A DNA stretch of 64,000 nucleotides from Desulfacinum hydrothermale DSM 13146 (GCF_900176285.1 NZ_FWXF01000001.1:251987-315986), one strand, 5' to 3'. Counted from the first letter of the stretch, positions 32,695-41,581 are shown. Made by a program: numbers and translations. The notes: a model not told the origin generated them from the letters alone.

Positions 32695-34923
32695 TCAGAA
32701 TCCCAGCAGGCGTCCGCCCTGGTAGACGGCTGTCGCGAAGACAAAGGCCACCGTCGTGTTGAAGGCCATGGAAAAGAGGCCCCACTTCCAGGAACCGGTT
32801 TCCTTCACGATGCATGTGACGGTGACAAAGCAGGGCGAATAGAGCATGATGAAGATCATGGCCGCCAGGGCGGTCAGGGGCTTCCAGTGGGGATCTTGCT
32901 GAAGCCGCTGGCTCAGAGACAGACTCTGGTCCGCTTCCACCTGTCCCAGCGAATAGGCGGTTCCCAGGGTGGAGATGATGACCTCCTTGGCTGCGAACCC
33001 TCCCACCAGGGCCACGTTGGTGCGCCAGTCGAATCCGCACCACCGGCTGAAGGTTTCCAAGGCCCTGCCCATACGGCCGGCGAAGGAATACTTCAGGGCT
33101 TCCGTGGCCTCCTGTCGGGAAAGCTCCGCCAGCGCCGTCGCGGCCTGAATCACCGCCGGGTCGGAAGATGCTGGATCCTCACCCGCCAGCAGTGGCGCGC
33201 GAACTTCCGCGGGAAGGCCCGCCACGACTTCCTGTCGCCCTTTTTCGAAGACCGCTCTCTTTTCTTCCGGCAGTCCCGGAAAGGCCATGAGCGCCCACAA
33301 CAGCACGGAGATGGCCAGAATCGTCGTGCCCGCCTTGCTCACGTATTGCCAGATCCGTTCCCAGGTGTGGATCATGAGTCCCTTGAAGGTGGGGATCCGG
33401 TAGGGCGGCAGTTCCAGTAGAAACGGCGTGCTGGGGCCCCGCAGGATGGTGGATCGAAGGAGCTTGGCCAGCACCAGGGCAAAAATCCACGCCAGCAGGG
33501 TGAGAAGAAACATGACCTGGGCCCGGTTTTCCGAAAAGAAGGCGGCGATCAACATGGCCAACACGGGCACCTTGGCCCCGCAGTTCATGAAGGGGGCCGT
33601 GAGCAGAGTGGCCAGCCTTTCCCGGGAACTGCGCAGGGTGCGGGTGGCCATGACGCCCGGCACGGCGCATCCTCCCGCGATGCCCCCCGAGATGATGAAG
33701 GCCATGAAAGAGTTGCCGTGAAGACCGAAGATCCGAAACACGCGGTCCAGCATGTAGGCGGCCCGGGCCAGATAGCCCGTGTCTTCCAGGAAGGCGATGG
33801 CCAAAAACATGAGAAAGATCAGAGGGACGAACCCCACCACGCCGCCCACGCCGTTGATGATGCCCGATATCACCAGGGATCGTACGGGTCCCTCCGGCAG
33901 AACGCTTTCGGCCCAGGATCCCAGGGCGGAGAAGGCCGCTTCGAACCAGCCTACGGGTATCTCGCTGTAGGTGAAGGTGATCTGGTAAACCCCGTAAAGA
34001 ACGGCCAGCATGATGAGGGGACCGAAGAATCGGTTGGTGAGGACTCGGTCGATCTGATCCGACCAAAGCAGCCGGTCGCCCCGCCACCGCTGTTCCACGA
34101 TGCCTTGGCGCATGAGCCCCGAGATGTAACCGTAGCGGTGGTCCGCGATAATGGCTTCCGGGTAGCTGTCCAGGGTCTTTTGGATGTGCGTGATCACCTT
34201 GGCCGCCAGGGACAACAGCCGCTGGGTGAGATCGGGATCCGCCTCGCGGGCCTTGCCCAGCACCTGTTCGTCCTCTTCCAGGATCTTCAGGGCCGTCCAG
34301 CGGGCCGGATAGAGATCCGTGAGCAGCCCCTTTTCCTCGATGATCTGTTCCATATCCTGGAGGGTCGGGTCGATGTCCGCCCCGTAGGACAAGCGCAAGG
34401 GCTCCCACTTACGGCCGCTTTCGGACGTTTGCACGGCCGCCTTGAGGAGCGATTCCTTGCCTTCTCCGCGCCGGGCCACCGTGGGAACCACGGGCACGCC
34501 CAGGCGTCGAGACAGTTCATCGCAGTGAATCCGGACGCCGCGGCTTTCCGCCACGTCCACCATGTTGAGGGCCACCACCACCGGTACGCCCAGCTCCAGG
34601 AGCTGCACCGTCAGGTAGAGGTTCCGTTCCAGATTGGACGCGTCCACAATGTTGATGACCACCTCCGGCCTTTCGTGGACCAGGAAATCCCGGGCCACCA
34701 GCTCTTCCAGGGAGTAGGCCGTGAGGGAATAGGTTCCGGGAAGGTCCACCAGCCGGATGGTGTGCCCGTCCAGGCTGCACAGGCCTTCCTTCTTCTCCAC
34801 CGTGATCCCGGGATAATTGCCCACGTGCTGGCGGGCCCCGGTGATGGCGTTGAAAAGGGTGGTCTTGCCGCAGTTGGGATTACCCGCCAGGGCGAACAGG
34901 TGTTCCTTGGCCGATGCGCTCAT
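32695..34923 (-). CDS. feoB: Ferrous iron transporter FeoB
   Basis: A 742-aa Fe(II) transporter. The N-terminal G domain has G1 GNPNCGKT (14-21), the G2 region around HVGNYPGITVEKK, G3 DLPG (60-63) and G4 NMVD near 118. Gate-type membrane motifs with two inverted repeats of the nucleoside-recognition type follow, with GGIAGGCAVPGVMATRTL and NCGAKVPVLAMLI (conserved Cys in the pore). The C-terminal membrane region includes GGFAAKEVIISTLG and YSPCFVTVTCIVKETGSWKW. The start overlaps the feoA stop as ATGA. Together with feoA and the Cys-rich partner it forms a complete iron import unit. Confidence 0.96.
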   Translation of the reverse strand: MSASAKEHLFALAGNPNCGKTTLFNAITGARQHVGNYPGITVEKKEGLCSLDGHTIRLVDLPGTYSLTAYSLEELVARDFLVHERPEVVINIVDASNLERNLYLTVQLLELGVPVVVALNMVDVAESRGVRIHCDELSRRLGVPVVPTVARRGEGKESLLKAAVQTSESGRKWEPLRLSYGADIDPTLQDMEQIIEEKGLLTDLYPARWTALKILEEDEQVLGKAREADPDLTQRLLSLAAKVITHIQKTLDSYPEAIIADHRYGYISGLMRQGIVEQRWRGDRLLWSDQIDRVLTNRFFGPLIMLAVLYGVYQITFTYSEIPVGWFEAAFSALGSWAESVLPEGPVRSLVISGIINGVGGVVGFVPLIFLMFLAIAFLEDTGYLARAAYMLDRVFRIFGLHGNSFMAFIISGGIAGGCAVPGVMATRTLRSSRERLATLLTAPFMNCGAKVPVLAMLIAAFFSENRAQVMFLLTLLAWIFALVLAKLLRSTILRGPSTPFLLELPPYRIPTFKGLMIHTWERIWQYVSKAGTTILAISVLLWALMAFPGLPEEKRAVFEKGRQEVVAGLPAEVRAPLLAGEDPASSDPAVIQAATALAELSRQEATEALKYSFAGRMGRALETFSRWCGFDWRTNVALVGGFAAKEVIISTLGTAYSLGQVEADQSLSLSQRLQQDPHWKPLTALAAMIFIMLYSPCFVTVTCIVKETGSWKWGLFSMAFNTTVAFVFATAVYQGGRLLGF

Positions 34924-35162
34924 GAGCCGTCTGCAACCTCCACGTGAATGTGATCCGCTTCGTTGTTTCGCAAGGTGAGGGTGAAATCCCGGATCCGGAT
35001 CGCCACGGGGTCCTTGAGCGGCGCTCGACCCTGGACGTGGAGGGGGGTGCCCGGCACCAGGCCCATGTCCCGAATGCGCCAGCCCAGCTCCCCGGTGGCC
35101 GTCACCTTCACGATGACCCCGCTCTGCTTGGGCTGCATGTGTCGCAAGAGAACCGTTTTCAT
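34920..35162 (-). CDS. feoA: Ferrous iron transport protein A
   Basis: An 80-aa SH3-like FeoA, a cytosolic regulator of FeoB. The fold signature is visible in VTATGELGWRIRDMGLVPGTPLHVQGRAPLKDPVAIRIRD. The start at 35162 is set by GGAGG 6 nt upstream; the in-frame ATG at 35174 lies before that site. It overlaps feoB by 4 nt and is the second FeoA domain encoded here (another at 35501). A candidate iron-responsive operator is about 205 nt upstream. Confidence 0.93.
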   Translation of the reverse strand: MKTVLLRHMQPKQSGVIVKVTATGELGWRIRDMGLVPGTPLHVQGRAPLKDPVAIRIRDFTLTLRNNEADHIHVEVADGS

Positions 35163-35366
35163 AAAAGCCTCCATCCTGACGGGTCATGGGAACGAAGCAC
35201 CATGCCCGGTTTTTCCCTGTGTCCATGAAAGGTTTCAGGTTCAGGGGGCGGGGAAGCCCCCCGGCGGCCGGTTGATTGGCCTTTCTGCGCCCCGTGTCCC
35301 TTGTGGTCGGGGACGGCGTGTCTGCTCAAGGAAGCGTTGCGTTGACCCACCAAGGTCCCTCCCAAA

Positions 35367-35380
35367 TTAGGTGGCCCTAA
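35367..35380 (-). promoter_or_regulatory. DtxR/IdeR-like operator upstream of feoAB
   Basis: Perfect inverted repeat TTAGG-TGGC-CCTAA in the 338-bp feoA upstream gap. It matches the core of DtxR/IdeR operators and overlaps a candidate -10 (CCTAAT on the minus strand, 17 bp after TTGGGG). The rest of the 35163-35500 gap shows no gene. Confidence 0.55.
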
Positions 35381-35500
35381 CTTATGGACCCCAAAAAAAG
35401 CAACCTCAGGACCCCATCCGGTTCTCCTCCCCGGTGATCTCCGTCCATGGGCCGCGATCTTTTTTCCCCGATGCCGGCATCCACCTTCCGGCACCCGCGT

Positions 35501-35797
35501 TCAGTTCGACGGGCCGCTGACCAGAATCTTGCGAGATATCCCCGCCCCCAGGCTGAGGGTGCTTCCGTGTACCTTCACCAGGCACGGGCAGTCGCAACCG
35601 GCGCAAACCAGTTCCAGCTCCGCCCCCGGGTAGATCCCCAGGGCGGCCATGCGGGCGCACAACCTGCGCCCTCCGTCGATGCGCCGCACCTTGAGGCGCG
35701 ACCCCGACCGGGCGTGGGAAAGAGGAATCAGCTTTCCACAACCGTTTTCACGACTCACCGTAGCGCAGGATCCTCTTCCTCGTGTCCACCAGTTCAT
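35501..35797 (-). CDS. Second FeoA-domain protein
   Basis: A 98-aa protein with a short basic N-terminal extension and an SH3-like FeoA domain (LIPLSHARSGSRLKVRRIDGG..., MAALGIYPGAELELVCAG, GSTLSLGAGISRKILVSG). Two cysteine pairs in CAGCDCPCLVKV could bind metal. The start at 35797 follows GGAGAGG 6 nt upstream. It precedes feoA-feoB in the same direction, separated by a 338-bp gap carrying its own operator, so it may be its own transcript. Paired FeoA proteins occur in deltaproteobacteria. Confidence 0.85.
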   Translation of the reverse strand: MNWWTRGRGSCATVSRENGCGKLIPLSHARSGSRLKVRRIDGGRRLCARMAALGIYPGAELELVCAGCDCPCLVKVHGSTLSLGAGISRKILVSGPSN

Positions 35798-35824
35798 TGC
35801 CGACCTCTCCAGTCGAGTTTTGTT

Positions 35825-35840
35825 GTTAGGTACTCCAAAC
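35825..35840 (-). promoter_or_regulatory. DtxR/IdeR-like operator and promoter upstream of the second feoA
   Basis: Plus-strand GTTAGG-TACT-CCAAAC, an imperfect inverted repeat with the same TTAGG-N4-CC-AA layout as the site at 35367. On the minus strand it overlaps the -10 (TACCTA) of a TTGACT, 17-bp, TACCTA promoter, a position suited to repression. Confidence 0.5.
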
Positions 35841-35989
35841 TTTATGCGGAGTCAACAGGAAATTGGTCATGGGAAAACTTGACTCGGATGACCGAACTTC
35901 ACTGGATGCTTTCCATCCTGCCGCCGTCTCCATTCCAACTAAAGATAAGGATGGCGGCAAGAGGGGCAAGGGAGCCCTGGAAGGATCCC

Positions 35990-36050
35990 TTGGAGCCGGC
36001 CCGAGAACGCCCAGGTTGCTCCCTTCGAGTGCCGACGGAAGGTGGGGACG
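35990..36050 (-). repeat. Dispersed repeat fragment (copy D)
   Basis: A partial copy with GGAGCCGGCCCGAGAACGC, CCAGGTTGCTCCCTTC and CCGACGGAAGGT matching in order the left end of copy A (GGAGCCTGTCTGAGAACGT, CCAGGCTGCTCCTTC, CGGACGGAAGGT). The hairpin and right end are missing. It lies in the 486-bp gap between the feo unit and the gene at 36284, which otherwise holds nothing recognisable. Confidence 0.65.
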
Positions 36051-36283
36051 TACGGTGTCTGAATTGCGTTGGGCGCCGGTGCTTTCGCCTTTTGACTTGT
36101 TCCAGCCGTGGTTTTGGAAGATCCTGGAAGGCGCGGTTGGAAGGCGGGGGGCATCGTGAACGGCGCCTCCGCGCCCCGATGTGAAGATCGCGGCGAGTGG
36201 TGAAACGTGAGACGGAAGGGCAAAGAAGCGTGCGTCGCACTCCCCACCCCGGATGGCCGTTGATTCCTTCAGGGGGACAGACA

Positions 36284-38212
36284 GTGCAGGATCCCAAGAC
36301 CCCCGATCAGGGCCTGAGGCGTCTGGTCCAAAGGGCGGCTCACCCGAATCCGCAGGTGCGGGAAACGGCCTTGCTGGCTCTCTTTGCTCCCCGGGACGGG
36401 GGGGACTGGGAGCATTGGAGCGGGGTCCTGGAGGCCGCGCTTGGGATGCCTCTGCCGGCCCTGGACAGGGAGCTGATCACGTTCCTTTTGGACCTGCTGT
36501 GCTGGCTGGAAGAGGACGGCAGCCCGACCCGGGGCAGGGCGGGAAAGGTCGGAACCTGGAAGCGGCGTTTCGCTTCCCGAAAGGATTCCCTGCAGGGGGC
36601 ACGCGGGAGGGCTCGTGCCGTTCTGAGACGCCTGCCCGGCTATCTCCAGAGCCGACCCTATCCGCTGAGCCCACTGATGGCCTGGGGGCCTCCGATCCCC
36701 AAGCCGTACCGCCGCCCATCGTCCCGGCGCGCCTGGCTTCGGTGTCTGCGGTTGTTGGGGACCCGCATGGGGCGGCAAGTTCCGCCGCCCTGGTCCGTGG
36801 TGACCCTTCGGGATCTGGCCTCCGTGTGGATGCGAAGCCCGCGGGTGCAGCTCGCCCGCTTTGATCGCGGGCGGTGGCTGCGCGTGGGCCGGGCCATGTT
36901 GTATCCCATCACCTGCCCCGTCCGTGCGTCCTGCTGCCCGAAGATCCCGCCTCAGCCGGGCTTTTGGTCGAGGAGCCGACGGTGTGTCCTGGACCGCCTT
37001 GCGGAACGGACAGCCGAAGAGCTGGTGGCGATCCGCCGTCTTGCCACGGCGGTGAGCCGAAAGAAGCGACGTGTGGTCCTCAGCCTCCACAACGCCACCC
37101 TGGCCGCCTGCGGAGGCTGGGCCTTCGAAAGCCTGGGGGAGCAATTTCCCGATCCGGAGCGGGGGCGCCAATTTTACCGGCGCGTGTGGGAACGTGTGCG
37201 CCGGGCCGACGGAAGGTCCCAAGAGGCCACCGAAGCATCGATCCCCCAGTCCCTCTGGCGCCAATGGGAAAAGCGGCTGGCGCGGCCCAAGGTACTCTTC
37301 GCCCTGTGGGAGGCTTGGGGGAGGAGTCGGCTGGCGCCGTCTGATGCGGCCTTCTTGGAGCGCTATCTGCACCTTTTTGCATCCCTTGTGAATCCCCAGG
37401 AGTTCATGGACCAAGCGCCCACGCTTCCCTATGCGTGGCCGGGGTGGCTTGCGCCCCACCAGAGGCTTTCTCTCCCGCGTCTCTACGGCTGGTGGCAAGG
37501 ACGCCGTGTGCTCTGGCCTCGGGGCTGGACCCTTCTGGAGGCCTTTCTGGCTGAGGGAAGGTTGTGGCTCCAAGAAGGGCGCGTGGAGTCCCTCGTCCTT
37601 CCCTGGATCGATAAGTTCTTCATCTCTTCCAGGCGGGATGGGGATGCGGGCTACCTGAGGGCGCTCTTTTCCTTTCTCCAGGGGCTGGAGGAGCCGCCCG
37701 TGATCCTTTTTTGGGAGGATACGGCCCGCTCGGCGGATCCCAGCCTGGCCTTGGCGCTTCGAAAACATTGGGAGCCGGATCAATTCCTTGGCTTCGGCGT
37801 CTTCGGTGACGGACGCTGGGGGCGTCAGGACGCAGAAAGCATCCTGGGGCAGATCGCCCGTCCGGGCTGCCTCTATGTGCTTCGTCCCCTGGACGACACC
37901 CACCATCCCATGGGATTAAAAGAAATCTTTTCCAGCCCTAGCCCGAATCTGGACCCCTACGACTCGTCGTGGAAGGACGGGATCCATGCCCTTTACGCAG
38001 GCACCCAGGTGGAGCCGCTCCTGTCCCTTCCCACCGACGCGGACCTGCTTCCCGCCTGGATCGGCTGGGATCGGTGCCGGCTCCCCTTGGGGGCGTTCTT
38101 TCGCCGCCGCCTGCGCCGGTTGGTGCTCGGACGAAACCGTTCCCGCGGCCCGGCGGACCCGGGGCGGGACCATGTGTGGGGCCTCTACGCCCGATGGGCC
38201 AACCTTTTGTGA
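36284..38212 (+). CDS. Unidentified 642-aa protein
   Basis: I do not recognise this protein. It is cytoplasmic-looking (no signal peptide or membrane segment), very rich in Arg and Trp, and helical at the N-terminus, where RLVQRAAHPNPQVRETALLALF looks like a HEAT repeat. A Cys pair motif is visible in PVRASCCPKIP. The last 200 residues look globular and alpha/beta (ILFWEDTARSADPSLALALRKH, GCLYVLRPLDDTHHPMGL, LPAWIGWDRCRLPLG). A GTG at 36284 with GGGGGACAG upstream is preferred; a GTG at 36197 would add 29 residues. Codon use matches the surrounding genome, so it is a genuine native gene. No neighbour hints at a role. Confidence 0.7.
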   Translation: MQDPKTPDQGLRRLVQRAAHPNPQVRETALLALFAPRDGGDWEHWSGVLEAALGMPLPALDRELITFLLDLLCWLEEDGSPTRGRAGKVGTWKRRFASRKDSLQGARGRARAVLRRLPGYLQSRPYPLSPLMAWGPPIPKPYRRPSSRRAWLRCLRLLGTRMGRQVPPPWSVVTLRDLASVWMRSPRVQLARFDRGRWLRVGRAMLYPITCPVRASCCPKIPPQPGFWSRSRRCVLDRLAERTAEELVAIRRLATAVSRKKRRVVLSLHNATLAACGGWAFESLGEQFPDPERGRQFYRRVWERVRRADGRSQEATEASIPQSLWRQWEKRLARPKVLFALWEAWGRSRLAPSDAAFLERYLHLFASLVNPQEFMDQAPTLPYAWPGWLAPHQRLSLPRLYGWWQGRRVLWPRGWTLLEAFLAEGRLWLQEGRVESLVLPWIDKFFISSRRDGDAGYLRALFSFLQGLEEPPVILFWEDTARSADPSLALALRKHWEPDQFLGFGVFGDGRWGRQDAESILGQIARPGCLYVLRPLDDTHHPMGLKEIFSSPSPNLDPYDSSWKDGIHALYAGTQVEPLLSLPTDADLLPAWIGWDRCRLPLGAFFRRRLRRLVLGRNRSRGPADPGRDHVWGLYARWANLL

Positions 38213-38234
38213 GACGGGCTGGGGGAAAAAGGAA

Positions 38235-38328
38235 TTGACAATGTTCTCGGATAGTTCTATGGGGTAGGTGCTTTTTTTGAAAAACATTCGTGCAATGTGA
38301 ACCTCCTTGCCAACAGCAGCTACCCCAT
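38235..38328 (+). promoter_or_regulatory. pcm leader: candidate promoter and long-range stem
   Basis: TTGACA (38235-38240), 17 bp and TATGGG form a candidate promoter (weak -10). ATGGGGTAG (38259-38267) pairs exactly with CTACCCCAT (38320-38328) across 52 nt, so the 5' leader may fold. No known riboswitch class matches by eye. Confidence 0.4.
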
Positions 38329-38353
38329 TGGATAAGCGGCAGATCACGAGACC

Positions 38354-39001
38354 ATGACGCACAATTTTCAAAAAGCCCGCGACCGGATGGTCGAAACCCA
38401 GCTGATTCCCCGGGGCATTCATGATCCGCGGGTTCTGGCCGCCATGCGCAAGGTGCCGCGGCATCTCTTTGTGAGCGAAGCACTCCAGAGCCAGGCCTAC
38501 GCCGACCATCCCCTTCCCATCGGTGATAAACAGACCATCAGCCAGCCGTACATCGTGGCGCTCATGACCGAAGCCCTCCAGCTCCAGGGAACGGAGAAGG
38601 TGTTGGAGATCGGCACCGGGTCCGGCTACCAGACGGCGGTGCTGGCCGAGTTGGCCGATACGGTCTTCAGCATCGAGCGCCTTCCGAGCCTGCTGCACCG
38701 AGCCCGCAAGACGATGGAACAACTGGGATACCGAAACGTGGTGCTCCGTGTGGGCGATGGAACGGTGGGCTGGCCCGAAGAGGCGCCGTTCGACGCCATC
38801 CTGGTATCGGCCGGCGCTCCCCAGGTGCCCCAGCCGCTGGTGGATCAGCTGGCCGTGGGGGGACGGCTGATCGTTCCCGTGGGGGACCGGCTCAGCCAGG
38901 AGCTGGTGTTGGTGGAGCGGGTTCCGGAAGGGGTGCGAAAGAGCCACTTGGGCGGCTGTCGGTTCGTGGATCTGGTGGGCAAGTGGGGCTGGGAGGAATA
39001 G
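38354..39001 (+). CDS. pcm: Protein-L-isoaspartate O-methyltransferase
   Basis: A 215-aa repair methyltransferase acting on damaged aspartyl residues. Signature blocks are [49 protein letters not shown] and the AdoMet loop [18 protein letters not shown]. The GDG and [16 protein letters not shown] segments complete the fold. Length is standard. It is followed immediately by the LOG-like gene (its TAG abuts the next GTG), so the two are co-transcribed and likely coupled. Confidence 0.95.
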   Translation: MTHNFQKARDRMVETQLIPRGIHDPRVLAAMRKVPRHLFVSEALQSQAYADHPLPIGDKQTISQPYIVALMTEALQLQGTEKVLEIGTGSGYQTAVLAELADTVFSIERLPSLLHRARKTMEQLGYRNVVLRVGDGTVGWPEEAPFDAILVSAGAPQVPQPLVDQLAVGGRLIVPVGDRLSQELVLVERVPEGVRKSHLGGCRFVDLVGKWGWEE

Positions 39002-39502
39002 GTGCGTCGACCGGTGATCGCCGTGGTGGGAGCCGGAACGGCCTCCGAGGCCGCCGCCGAGGCGGCGCGGCGGGTCGGGTCGGCCATTGCCAAAGCCGGA
39101 GCCGTGCTCATCTCTGGCGGGCTGGGCGGTGTTATGGAGGCGGCGGCCCAAGGCGCCAAGGAAGCTGGCGGGGTCACCCTGGGGATTCTGCCCGGTGCCG
39201 ACACATGGAGTGCCAATCCCCATATCGATCATCCCATCGCCACCAACATGGGCCAGGCCCGCAACGCCGTGATTGTGCAGACGGCGGACGCTGTGGTGTC
39301 CGTGCACGGCGGCTACGGGACCCTCTCCGAGATCGCCCTGGCCCTGAAAGCGGCCAAGCCCGTCTTTTGTATCCATCCGCCCTGTGAGGTTCCGGGTGCC
39401 CGGATCGTGGAATCGCCGGAGGAGGCCGTGGAGCGGGCCGTGGCGGCGGCTCGAAAACGGATGGCATCATCCCGAGGAAAGGGAGTGGAGCGTGACGGAT
39501 AA
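39002..39502 (+). CDS. LOG/TIGR00725-family nucleotide-binding protein
   Basis: A 166-aa Rossmann-type protein of the lysine decarboxylase-like (LOG) superfamily, TIGR00725 branch. It has GAGTASEAAAEAARRVG, VLISGGLGGVMEAAAQGAKEAGG and the conserved HGGYGTLSEIALAL, which is the family's PGGxGTxxE variant, so phosphoribohydrolase-type chemistry on nucleotides is possible but unproven. Translation starts at GTG directly after the pcm stop codon. It overlaps the next gene by 11 nt. Confidence 0.86.
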   Translation: MRRPVIAVVGAGTASEAAAEAARRVGSAIAKAGAVLISGGLGGVMEAAAQGAKEAGGVTLGILPGADTWSANPHIDHPIATNMGQARNAVIVQTADAVVSVHGGYGTLSEIALALKAAKPVFCIHPPCEVPGARIVESPEEAVERAVAAARKRMASSRGKGVERDG

Positions 39503-40622
39503 GACACCCAGGGAACGGATGTCGTTGGCCGAGCTCATCCGGGAAAACAAGGCGCTGCGCCGGGAACTGGAATCGGTGATTCGCACCGCCGCGGCCAACG
39601 AAGCCATCTGGCGCCACATGGTGGAGATCGAGAAGGTGCTTTTCCGCACCCGCCAATTCGATCTGCTGGCTTCGCAGCTTCTGGAGGAAATCCGGCGCCG
39701 CTTCGATCTGGACGGGGTGGTTTTGGCGGTGGGCCATCCGGACGTGCTGGAGCGCTTCTTCCCGCAACTGGCCAACGGAGACGGTGCCCGGGTGCTCTGG
39801 GCCGGAGACGGGGCGTGCATCGTCTCCTGCGCCCTGCCGGACGATCCCCAGGGGCCCGGGGAGGAAGCCTGCGGCCCACGGCTCCTGGACGAAACGGCCG
39901 TGGCCGCGCTCATGAACCTCCCGGAGGATTTTCCTCCCATCGGCTCCGCCGCCCTGGTGCCGCTTCGTATCCACGACCTTTTCTTCGGGTTCTTGCTGCT
40001 TGCCAGTCGCGATCCCCACCACTACCGGCCCGGGGACGGGACGGAGCTGTTGGAACAGATGGGCCACAAGGTGGCTCTGTGCATGGAAAACTGCCTGGCC
40101 TACGAAAGGGCCAAGGAGCTTTCCGATCGGGACGAAGCCACCGGTCTGCTCAATTTCTTCCAGATTCATTCGGTGTTGGAACGGGAGTTCCGGCGGGCCA
40201 GGCGGAAGTCCACGGATCTGTCTGTGCTGGCCGTGGACCTGGAATTCGTGGACGAGGCCTTCGGCCATGAAGACATGGTGGGTCCCGTGCTGAACCACGT
40301 GGGGGAACTGCTGCGCCGCACCTTCCCGGATGGTGAAGGCTTCATCGGGCGTTACGGCAGTGTGGAGTTTTTGGTGGTGTGCCCCTACGCAGACGAGCGG
40401 GAGGCCCAGGTGCTCCGGGACCGCCTCATGGACCTGATCCGCCGCTCCCCCTTCCGGCGCCAACGGACCGTCCTTCTCATCCGGCCCCGCATCGGGGTGG
40501 CCACCCTGACCGGGACCATGGAGCGGGCCCAGGATCTGCTGGATGCGGTCCAAAAGTCCCTGTGCCAGGCCAAGGCCGCCCAGCGCCTTCCCCAAGAGAC
40601 GGAATCCGCCGGCCGATCCTGA
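39492..40622 (+). CDS. DUF484/GAF plus degenerate GGDEF protein
   Basis: A 376-aa cytoplasmic protein. Residues 1-60 form a helical lead (LAELIRENKALRRELESVIR). About 60-205 form a GAF-like DUF484 domain (QLLEEIRRRFDLDGVVLAVG, IGSAALVPLRIHDLFFGFLLL). A GGDEF-fold domain follows (SDRDEATGLLNFFQIHSVLEREFRRARR ... LSVLAVDLEFVDEAFGHED). The signature is RYGSVEF in place of RYGGDEF, so the active-site G-G-D-E-F has become G-S-V-E-F and cyclase activity is doubtful. GTG at 39492 is supported by GGAG. It may sense a ligand and act as a c-di-GMP binding or decoy protein. It is the last gene of the pcm unit. Confidence 0.82.
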   Translation: MTDKTPRERMSLAELIRENKALRRELESVIRTAAANEAIWRHMVEIEKVLFRTRQFDLLASQLLEEIRRRFDLDGVVLAVGHPDVLERFFPQLANGDGARVLWAGDGACIVSCALPDDPQGPGEEACGPRLLDETAVAALMNLPEDFPPIGSAALVPLRIHDLFFGFLLLASRDPHHYRPGDGTELLEQMGHKVALCMENCLAYERAKELSDRDEATGLLNFFQIHSVLEREFRRARRKSTDLSVLAVDLEFVDEAFGHEDMVGPVLNHVGELLRRTFPDGEGFIGRYGSVEFLVVCPYADEREAQVLRDRLMDLIRRSPFRRQRTVLLIRPRIGVATLTGTMERAQDLLDAVQKSLCQAKAAQRLPQETESAGRS

Positions 40623-40705
40623 AGGTCTTTCCGTGCAGGCCTTCGCCCTCGAGGCCCGGAAGGGCCGGGTTCACATCACCGTTTTGGAAACGACCCTGCC
40701 GTGGA

Positions 40706-40740
40706 GCCGCCCTGAAGCCGGGCGGCACGCCCTCATTTTT
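40706..40740 (+). terminator. Probable terminator after the pcm unit
   Basis: GCCGCCC / GGGCGGC (40706-40712, 40720-40726) with a 7-nt loop. A T run begins 10 nt later. It lies between convergent genes. Confidence 0.5.
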
Positions 40741-41581
40741 ACAGCTCGGAAACCATTTGGCGCAGCTGCGTGTTGGAAAAGACCGGACCGTCCACGCACA
40801 CGTAGGTGTCCCCGATGTTGCAACGGCCGCACAGGCCGATGCCGCATTTCATGCGCCGTTCCAGGGTGGTGAGGATCTGGTCGTCTTCGTAGCCCAGCTC
40901 CTTGAGGCCCGCCAGGACGAACTTGATCATGATGGGAGGTCCACAGGTGATGGCCACCCGGTTGTAGGGGCTGGGGGCCTCTTCCGCCAAGACGGTGGGA
41001 ACGAATCCCACCCGTTCCTCCCAGCCGGGAAATTCCCGGTCCACGGTGAGAACCAGGTTGACGCCGGCGGCCCTCCACTGGTCGAACTCGTACCGGTAGC
41101 ACAGGTCCTGGGGAGAGCGGGCGCCGTAGATCACCGTGATGTCTCCGAATTCCTCACGCCGGTCCACCATGGTGAGCAGCAGGGTCCGAAGGGGCGCCAT
41201 GCCGATGCCGCCTCCCACGAAGAGGATATCCTTGCCCTTGAGGGCCTCCACGGGAAAGCTGTTGCCCAGAGGCGCGCGGACGCCGATGGGATCCCCCTCG
41301 CAGAGGCGATGCAGGGCCCGGGTCACCTCACCTGTTTTCATAACGCTGAACTGCAGATATTCGCGGCGGGTGGGCGGCGAGTTGATGACGAAGGTGGATT
41401 CACCCACCCCGAAGACGGACAGCTGTCCCACCTGGCCGGGCTCGAAACGGAAGGCGGCCATCTGTTCCGGGTCGTCCAGCACGATCCGAAAGGTCTTGAT
41501 GTTGGGCGTTTCCTGAATGATTTCTCGGATGGTGCCCATCTGCGGCAGATAGGGATTGTTCTTGCTCACCACGTTAGGCAT
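40739..41581 (-). CDS. flxA: FlxA-type FAD/NAD(P)-binding oxidoreductase
   Basis: A 280-aa flavoprotein of the ferredoxin-NADP reductase superfamily with HydG/FlxA layout. The FAD part has TFVINSPPTRREYLQFSV and VTRALHRLCEGDPIGVRAPLGNSF. The NAD(P) part has KDILFVGGGIGMAPLRTLL. A C-terminal [2Fe-2S] motif is CGIGLCGRC...VC (Cys246, 251, 254, 262). It would oxidise NADH and feed the Hdr subunits. It is the last gene of the hdr-flx transcript and its start overlaps flxB by 8 nt (GGAGGAGG upstream). The name rests on operon context, since hydrogenase gamma subunits look similar. Confidence 0.87.
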   Translation of the reverse strand: MPNVVSKNNPYLPQMGTIREIIQETPNIKTFRIVLDDPEQMAAFRFEPGQVGQLSVFGVGESTFVINSPPTRREYLQFSVMKTGEVTRALHRLCEGDPIGVRAPLGNSFPVEALKGKDILFVGGGIGMAPLRTLLLTMVDRREEFGDITVIYGARSPQDLCYRYEFDQWRAAGVNLVLTVDREFPGWEERVGFVPTVLAEEAPSPYNRVAITCGPPIMIKFVLAGLKELGYEDDQILTTLERRMKCGIGLCGRCNIGDTYVCVDGPVFSNTQLRQMVSEL

